A stretch of DNA of 64,000 bases from positions 62,001-126,000 of the forward strand of contig NZ_FOZW01000008.1 of the NCBI RefSeq assembly GCF_900116195.1. The letters run 5' to 3'. Under the pieces are notes generated by a model that was given only the letters and a program-made list of their open reading frames with translations, did no database searches and was not told where the DNA came from. Positions 60,313 through 64,000 of the stretch are shown one piece after another. A program made the position numbers and the translations under genes. The stretch is from Alloyangia pacifica (lineage in GTDB: Bacteria > Pseudomonadota > Alphaproteobacteria > Rhodobacterales > Rhodobacteraceae). Numbering within the stretch: the first letter of the stretch is position 1; every line of letters begins with the position of its first letter.

Positions 60313-60831
60313 ATGAAACCGCAGCGCCAGACGACCTTCAGTATCCTCGCAGGGGTGGCCTTGCTCACGCTTGCGGCCTGCGGCGGCGGCCCGGCGCGGC
60401 GCCATGCGGCAGGGGATCTCGAATGCATGGAGCGCGCAATGTACTTCGAGTCGATCCGTTCGAGCCGTGACGGCATGATCGCCGTGGGTAGCGTGGTGAT
60501 GAACCGCGTGGAGTCCCACGAGTTTCCCGGCTCGGTCTGTGGTGTCGTGGGCCAGAAGAACCAGTTCGCCCCGGGCGTCATGCGGCGCGACATGGGAGGC
60601 TCGGCGATGCCGATGGTGCGCGAGGCGGCGCTCTCGGTGCTGCAGGGCGAACGCCACCCGCTGATCGGCAACGCGCAGTTCTTCCACGCGGCAACCTACC
60701 GCGCCTCCTACAACAACATGCACTACGTGCTCACCACCGGCGGCAATGCCTTCTACGAGAAGCGGCGCCCCGAGTATGTGACCCGCCCGACCCCGCCCGG
60801 CGCGCTGGAGGGCCTCACCGGCCGCCGCTGA
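60313..60831 (+). CDS. SleB-family cell wall hydrolase, lipoprotein
   Basis: A 172-residue putative peptidoglycan hydrolase. A lipoprotein signal ends in the lipobox LTLAAC with Cys23, so it would be anchored to the membrane. The hydrolase_2/SleB domain follows: CMERAMYFESIRSS with the catalytic glutamate near 40, GSVVMNRV near 59 and QFFHAATYRASYN near 127. GGGGAG lies upstream of the ATG. It is a stand-alone gene between the sulfonate cluster and the nap operon. It is shorter than many relatives because it has little beyond the catalytic domain. Confidence 0.87.
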   Translation: MKPQRQTTFSILAGVALLTLAACGGGPARRHAAGDLECMERAMYFESIRSSRDGMIAVGSVVMNRVESHEFPGSVCGVVGQKNQFAPGVMRRDMGGSAMPMVREAALSVLQGERHPLIGNAQFFHAATYRASYNNMHYVLTTGGNAFYEKRRPEYVTRPTPPGALEGLTGRR

Positions 60832-61025
60832 CCGGACCCGCCCGCGGACGTAGACCCCCTCAGCTCCAAACGACCATCCGCTGCCTCGCGCCGCAGGCGG
60901 AATCCTGACGATTCCCGGATGCCCCACGTGCGAAGCTTTCCCGGCTGAACAACCTGTGGCAGTCTTCCCGGCATAGTACTCGTCCGCAGGATTGTTCGCG
61001 GGCACAGCGGAAGGCCAGGACGTCG

Positions 61026-61544
61026 ATGACGACCCAGCACAGCAGGCGCAACTTCCTTCGCGGGCAATTGTCACGCCCCGAGGCACCTCTGATGAGGCCC
61101 CCGGGGGCTCAGGCCCGCTTCTCGCAGCTCTGTACCGGCTGCGGCGACTGCCTGCGCGCCTGCCCCGAGGCGATCCTCATCCGACAGCCCGACGCGCCAG
61201 AACCCGCCCTGCCACTGGTCGACTTCTCACAAGGCGCCTGCACGTTTTGCGGCGCATGTGCCGAGGCCTGCGAGACCGGCGCGCTGCGTCCCGAGGCCGT
61301 GCCCGACTGGCCGTGGACGGCCACCATCACCGACACCTGCCTGTCGCTGGTCGGCATCTCCTGCCGGGCCTGCGAGGACGCCTGCGAGCCCCGTGCCATC
61401 CGTTTTCGCCTGATGACCGGCGGCCGCGCCGCACCAACGCTCGATCCCGCGCAATGCACCGGTTGTGGCGAATGTGCCATCACCTGCCCCGCCGGTGCCG
61501 TGTCCTTCGAGCAGCGGGAGTCGCTCACGGAGGCGGTCCGATGA
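61026..61544 (+). CDS. napF: Ferredoxin-type protein NapF
   Basis: A 172-residue cytoplasmic iron-sulfur protein of the periplasmic nitrate reductase system, thought to help mature NapA or feed it electrons. Three clear [4Fe-4S] motifs CxxCxxCxxxC are at Cys36-46, Cys72-82 and Cys144-154. A fourth, less regular set of cysteines is at 105, 113, 116 and 120. The N-terminus has a twin-arginine-like SRRNFLRG, which is usual for NapF and not cleaved. It overlaps napD by 4 bases. No FNR box was seen in the 194 bases upstream. Confidence 0.92.
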   Translation: MTTQHSRRNFLRGQLSRPEAPLMRPPGAQARFSQLCTGCGDCLRACPEAILIRQPDAPEPALPLVDFSQGACTFCGACAEACETGALRPEAVPDWPWTATITDTCLSLVGISCRACEDACEPRAIRFRLMTGGRAAPTLDPAQCTGCGECAITCPAGAVSFEQRESLTEAVR

Positions 61545-61813
61545 ACATTTGCGGCTGCCTTGTTCACGTCGCGCAGGATGCGCTGCCTGTTGCCCGCGCG
61601 CAGATCGAAGCGCTCGACGGCGTCGAGGTGCATGCCCAGAGCGACGACGGGCGGCTGGTTGTGGTGGTCGAGGACACCGACACCGCCTTCGCCTCGGACA
61701 TCATCATGTCGCTGCACCAGATCCGCGGCGTGATCTCGCTGACCATCAACTACCACCATTTCGAAGACCTCGACCAACGCCCATCCCCCGCCGCCCCCCA
61801 TCCGGAGACCTGA
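61541..61813 (+). CDS. napD: NapA chaperone NapD
   Basis: A 90-residue cytoplasmic chaperone that binds the Tat signal of NapA and prevents early export. It begins NICGCLVHV and contains EVHAQSDDGRLVVVVED and IRGVISLTINYHHFED, characteristic of NapD. The frame is open further upstream, but the ATG at 61541 in an ATGA overlap with napF gives the family length. NapA starts 3 bases after its stop. Confidence 0.92.
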   Translation: MNICGCLVHVAQDALPVARAQIEALDGVEVHAQSDDGRLVVVVEDTDTAFASDIIMSLHQIRGVISLTINYHHFEDLDQRPSPAAPHPET

Positions 61814-61816
61814 CCC

Positions 61817-64000
61817 ATGACCATCTCGGACTCGCGCAGGACTTTCCTCAAGGCCACCGCCGCCGCCAGCACCGCCGCCGCGGCGGGCATCTCGCTCGCC
61901 CCCGGCGCGCTGGCGCAAACCCCGGGCAATTCGGACATCCGCTGGGACAAGGCCCCCTGCCGCTTCTGCGGCACCGGCTGCTCGGTGCTCGTGGGCACCA
62001 AGGCGGGCCGGGTGGTCGCCACGCAGGGAGACCCCGAGGCGCCGGTGAACCGCGGCCTGAACTGCATCAAGGGCTACTTCCTGTCGAAGATCATGTACGG
62101 TGCCGACCGGCTCACTACGCCGATGCTGCGCAAGTCGGGCGGCGTCTACGACAAGAACGGCGAATTCGAGCCGGTGAGCTGGAACGAGGCATTCGATGTC
62201 ATGGCCGAGAAGTGGAAGGCGGCTCTGGCCGCCAAGGGACCGACCTCGGTGGGCATGTTCGGCTCGGGGCAATGGACGGTCTGGGAGGGCTACGCCGCCT
62301 CCAAGCTGATGAAGGCGGGCTTCCGATCGAACAATATCGACCCCAACGCCCGGCACTGCATGGCCTCGGCGGTGGTCGGTTTCATGCGCGCCTTCGGCAT
62401 CGACGAGCCGATGGGCTGCTACGACGACTTCGAGCACGCCGACACCTTCGTTCTCTGGGGCTCGAACATGGCCGAGATGCACCCGATCCTCTGGTCGCGG
62501 CTGACCGACACGCGGCTGACCAAGCCCGGGGCGCAGGTGCATGTTTTGTCGACCTTCGAGCACCGCAGCTTCGAGCTGGCGGACAACGGCATGGTGTTCA
62601 CGCCGCAGACCGATCTGGCGATCCTCAACTACATCGCCAATTACATCATCCAGAACGATGCGGTGAACTGGGACTTCCTTGAAAAGCACGTCAACATCAC
62701 CCGCACGGCCACGGACATCGGCTACGGGCTGCGCGACAGCAACCCGCTGCAGGAGGCCGCCGCCAATCCTAATTCGGGCGATCTGACCCCGATCGACTTC
62801 GACGAATATGCCGCCGCCGTTTCGGAATACACGCTGGAGAAGGTTTCCGAGATGTCCGGCGTGCCGGCGCATCAGCTCGAACGGCTGGCCGAGCAATACG
62901 CCGATCCCAGCCGCAAGGTCATGTCGCTCTGGACCATGGGCTTCAACCAGCACACGCGCGGCTCCTGGGCGAACGGCCTGTGCTACAACGTCCACCTGCT
63001 GACCGGGAAGATCTCGGAGCCGGGCAACTCTCCCTTCTCGCTCACCGGCCAGCCCTCGGCCTGCGGCACCGCGCGCGAGGTCGGCACTTTCTCGCACCGG
63101 CTGCCCGCCGACATGGTGGTGACCAACCCCGAGCATCGCGCCCATGCCGAGGAGATCTGGAAACTGCCCGAGGGCACGATCCCCGAAAAGCCCGGCCTGC
63201 ACGCCGTGGCGCAGAACCGCGCGCTGAAGGACGGCACGCTCAATGCCTACTGGGTGCAGTGCAACAACAACATGCAGGCCGGCGCCAATATCAACGAGGA
63301 GGGCTGGCCCGGCTACCGCAACCCCGAGAACTTCGTCACCGTCTCGGACCCCTACCCGACTGTGACCGCCATGTCGGCCGACCTCATCCTGCCCACCGCC
63401 ATGTGGGTCGAGAAGGAGGGCGCCTACGGCAATGCCGAGCGCCGCACCCAGTTCTGGCGCCAGCAGGTCATGGCCCCGGGAGAGGCCAAGTCGGACCTCT
63501 GGCAGCTGATGGAGTTCGCCAAGCGCTTCACCGTCGAGGAGGCCTGGGGCGACGAGCTGGTGGCCAAGATGCCCGAGCTGGCCGGCAAGACGCTCTACGA
63601 GGTGCTCTACGAGAACGGCCAGGTGAACGCCTTCCCGCTGGAAGAGACCGCCGAGGGGTTCGACAATGTCGAGGCTCAGCACTTCGGTTACTATGTGCAG
63701 AAGGGGCTGTTCGAGGAATACGCCTCCTTCGGACGCGGCCACGGCCACGACCTCGCGCCCTTCGAGCAGTATCATCAGGCGCGCGGTCTGCGCTGGCCGG
63801 TGGTGGACGGGCAGGAAACGCTCTACCGCTTCCGCGAGGGCTACGATCCCTACGTGCCCGAGGGCACGGAGGTGACCTTCTACGGCTACCCGGACGGCAA
63901 GGCGAAAATTATCTTCGCCCCCTACGAGCCCCCGGCGGAATCTCCGGACGAGGAATACGATCTGTGGCTCTCGACCGGGCGCGTGCTGGAGCACTGGCAC
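61817..64000 (+). CDS. napA: Periplasmic nitrate reductase catalytic subunit NapA (incomplete at window end)
   Basis: The first 728 residues of a protein that is usually about 830 long; no stop appears before the window ends. A Tat signal ([12 protein letters not shown], cleavage near ALAQ at 31-34) leads to a [4Fe-4S] site at Cys48, Cys51, Cys55 and Cys83, followed by Lys85 of the electron path. The molybdenum ligand is Cys181 in ARHCMASAV. Other NapA stretches are [15 protein letters not shown] and [23 protein letters not shown] (in two halves). It reduces nitrate to nitrite in the periplasm. The napB and napC genes are expected beyond the window. Confidence 0.95.
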   Translation, partial: MTISDSRRTFLKATAAASTAAAAGISLAPGALAQTPGNSDIRWDKAPCRFCGTGCSVLVGTKAGRVVATQGDPEAPVNRGLNCIKGYFLSKIMYGADRLTTPMLRKSGGVYDKNGEFEPVSWNEAFDVMAEKWKAALAAKGPTSVGMFGSGQWTVWEGYAASKLMKAGFRSNNIDPNARHCMASAVVGFMRAFGIDEPMGCYDDFEHADTFVLWGSNMAEMHPILWSRLTDTRLTKPGAQVHVLSTFEHRSFELADNGMVFTPQTDLAILNYIANYIIQNDAVNWDFLEKHVNITRTATDIGYGLRDSNPLQEAAANPNSGDLTPIDFDEYAAAVSEYTLEKVSEMSGVPAHQLERLAEQYADPSRKVMSLWTMGFNQHTRGSWANGLCYNVHLLTGKISEPGNSPFSLTGQPSACGTAREVGTFSHRLPADMVVTNPEHRAHAEEIWKLPEGTIPEKPGLHAVAQNRALKDGTLNAYWVQCNNNMQAGANINEEGWPGYRNPENFVTVSDPYPTVTAMSADLILPTAMWVEKEGAYGNAERRTQFWRQQVMAPGEAKSDLWQLMEFAKRFTVEEAWGDELVAKMPELAGKTLYEVLYENGQVNAFPLEETAEGFDNVEAQHFGYYVQKGLFEEYASFGRGHGHDLAPFEQYHQARGLRWPVVDGQETLYRFREGYDPYVPEGTEVTFYGYPDGKAKIIFAPYEPPAESPDEEYDLWLSTGRVLEHWH

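Noticed and set aside
61109-64000. Open frame of over 960 codons on the minus strand across the nap genes
   Set aside because: It is antisense to napF, napD and napA, all of which show their cysteine and Tat motifs on the plus strand.

Overview
The window reads as one continuous stretch of an alphaproteobacterial genome, most likely a Rhodobacteraceae (Roseobacter-group) heterotroph. The grounds are very high G+C with strong third-position bias, dense ATGA-overlapped operons, three complete TRAP transporters, SmoK/UgpC-type sugar ABC cassettes, a Frc-type ABC cassette and a nap locus. I see no tRNA, rRNA, CRISPR array or insertion sequence. It is an accessory 'catabolic island' landscape: almost every block is a transporter plus a short pathway plus its regulator.

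Layout. 1-2764: tail of a Dpp/Opp-type peptide ABC transporter (two permeases, two ATPases). 2997-7868: an aromatic acid-CoA ligase (2-aminobenzoate-CoA ligase type), then a TRAP transporter (QMP order) ending in a textbook terminator. 7944-17052 (minus): LysR regulator, TRAP transporter (PQM), a DapA-family lyase, a BisC-like molybdoenzyme, an SDR with a degenerate active site and a DadA-like FAD oxidase. 17283-25156 (minus) and 25369-32050 (plus): a polyol regulon. A SorC regulator sits between a polyol ABC transporter with xylitol/iditol-type dehydrogenase, HAD phosphatase and xylulokinase, and a second operon with a tagatose-3-epimerase-like protein, PfkB kinase, GatZ/KbaZ protein and three SDRs. 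Both promoters carry the same 9-bp box repeated at exactly 20-bp spacing. 32070-44710: a second MalFGK-type cluster with two Gfo/Idh/MocA oxidoreductases, two TIM-barrel isomerase/lyases, two alpha/beta hydrolases, a pentulose-phosphate-3-epimerase-like protein and a ROK kinase, with a LacI regulator. This set resembles the oxidation-elimination-hydration-reduction route known for levoglucosan. 44855-51263: an Frc-like ABC transporter with a PfkB kinase, an unassigned class I aldolase-like protein and a divergent ROK repressor. 51320-60041: flavin reductase, aldo/keto reductase and FMN monooxygenase that match the SmoA-SmoB-SmoC trio of oxidative sulfoquinovose desulfurisation. Here they are coupled to a TRAP transporter and a YeiH-type exporter, with a GntR regulator and a Gfo/Idh protein on the other side of a divergent promoter that holds a perfect FNR-type box. 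60313-64000: a SleB-family lipoprotein hydrolase and the start of a periplasmic nitrate reductase operon (napF, napD, napA; napA runs off the end).

The most interesting candidate system is the sulfoquinovose-like cluster. The ABC importer and GH31 sulfoquinovosidase of the described Agrobacterium cluster are absent. A TRAP importer and a Gfo/Idh protein (possibly an NAD+-dependent sulfoquinovosidase) appear in their place. The levoglucosan-like cluster and the two-operon polyol regulon come next. All substrate assignments are inferences from family and gene context; no database search was possible.
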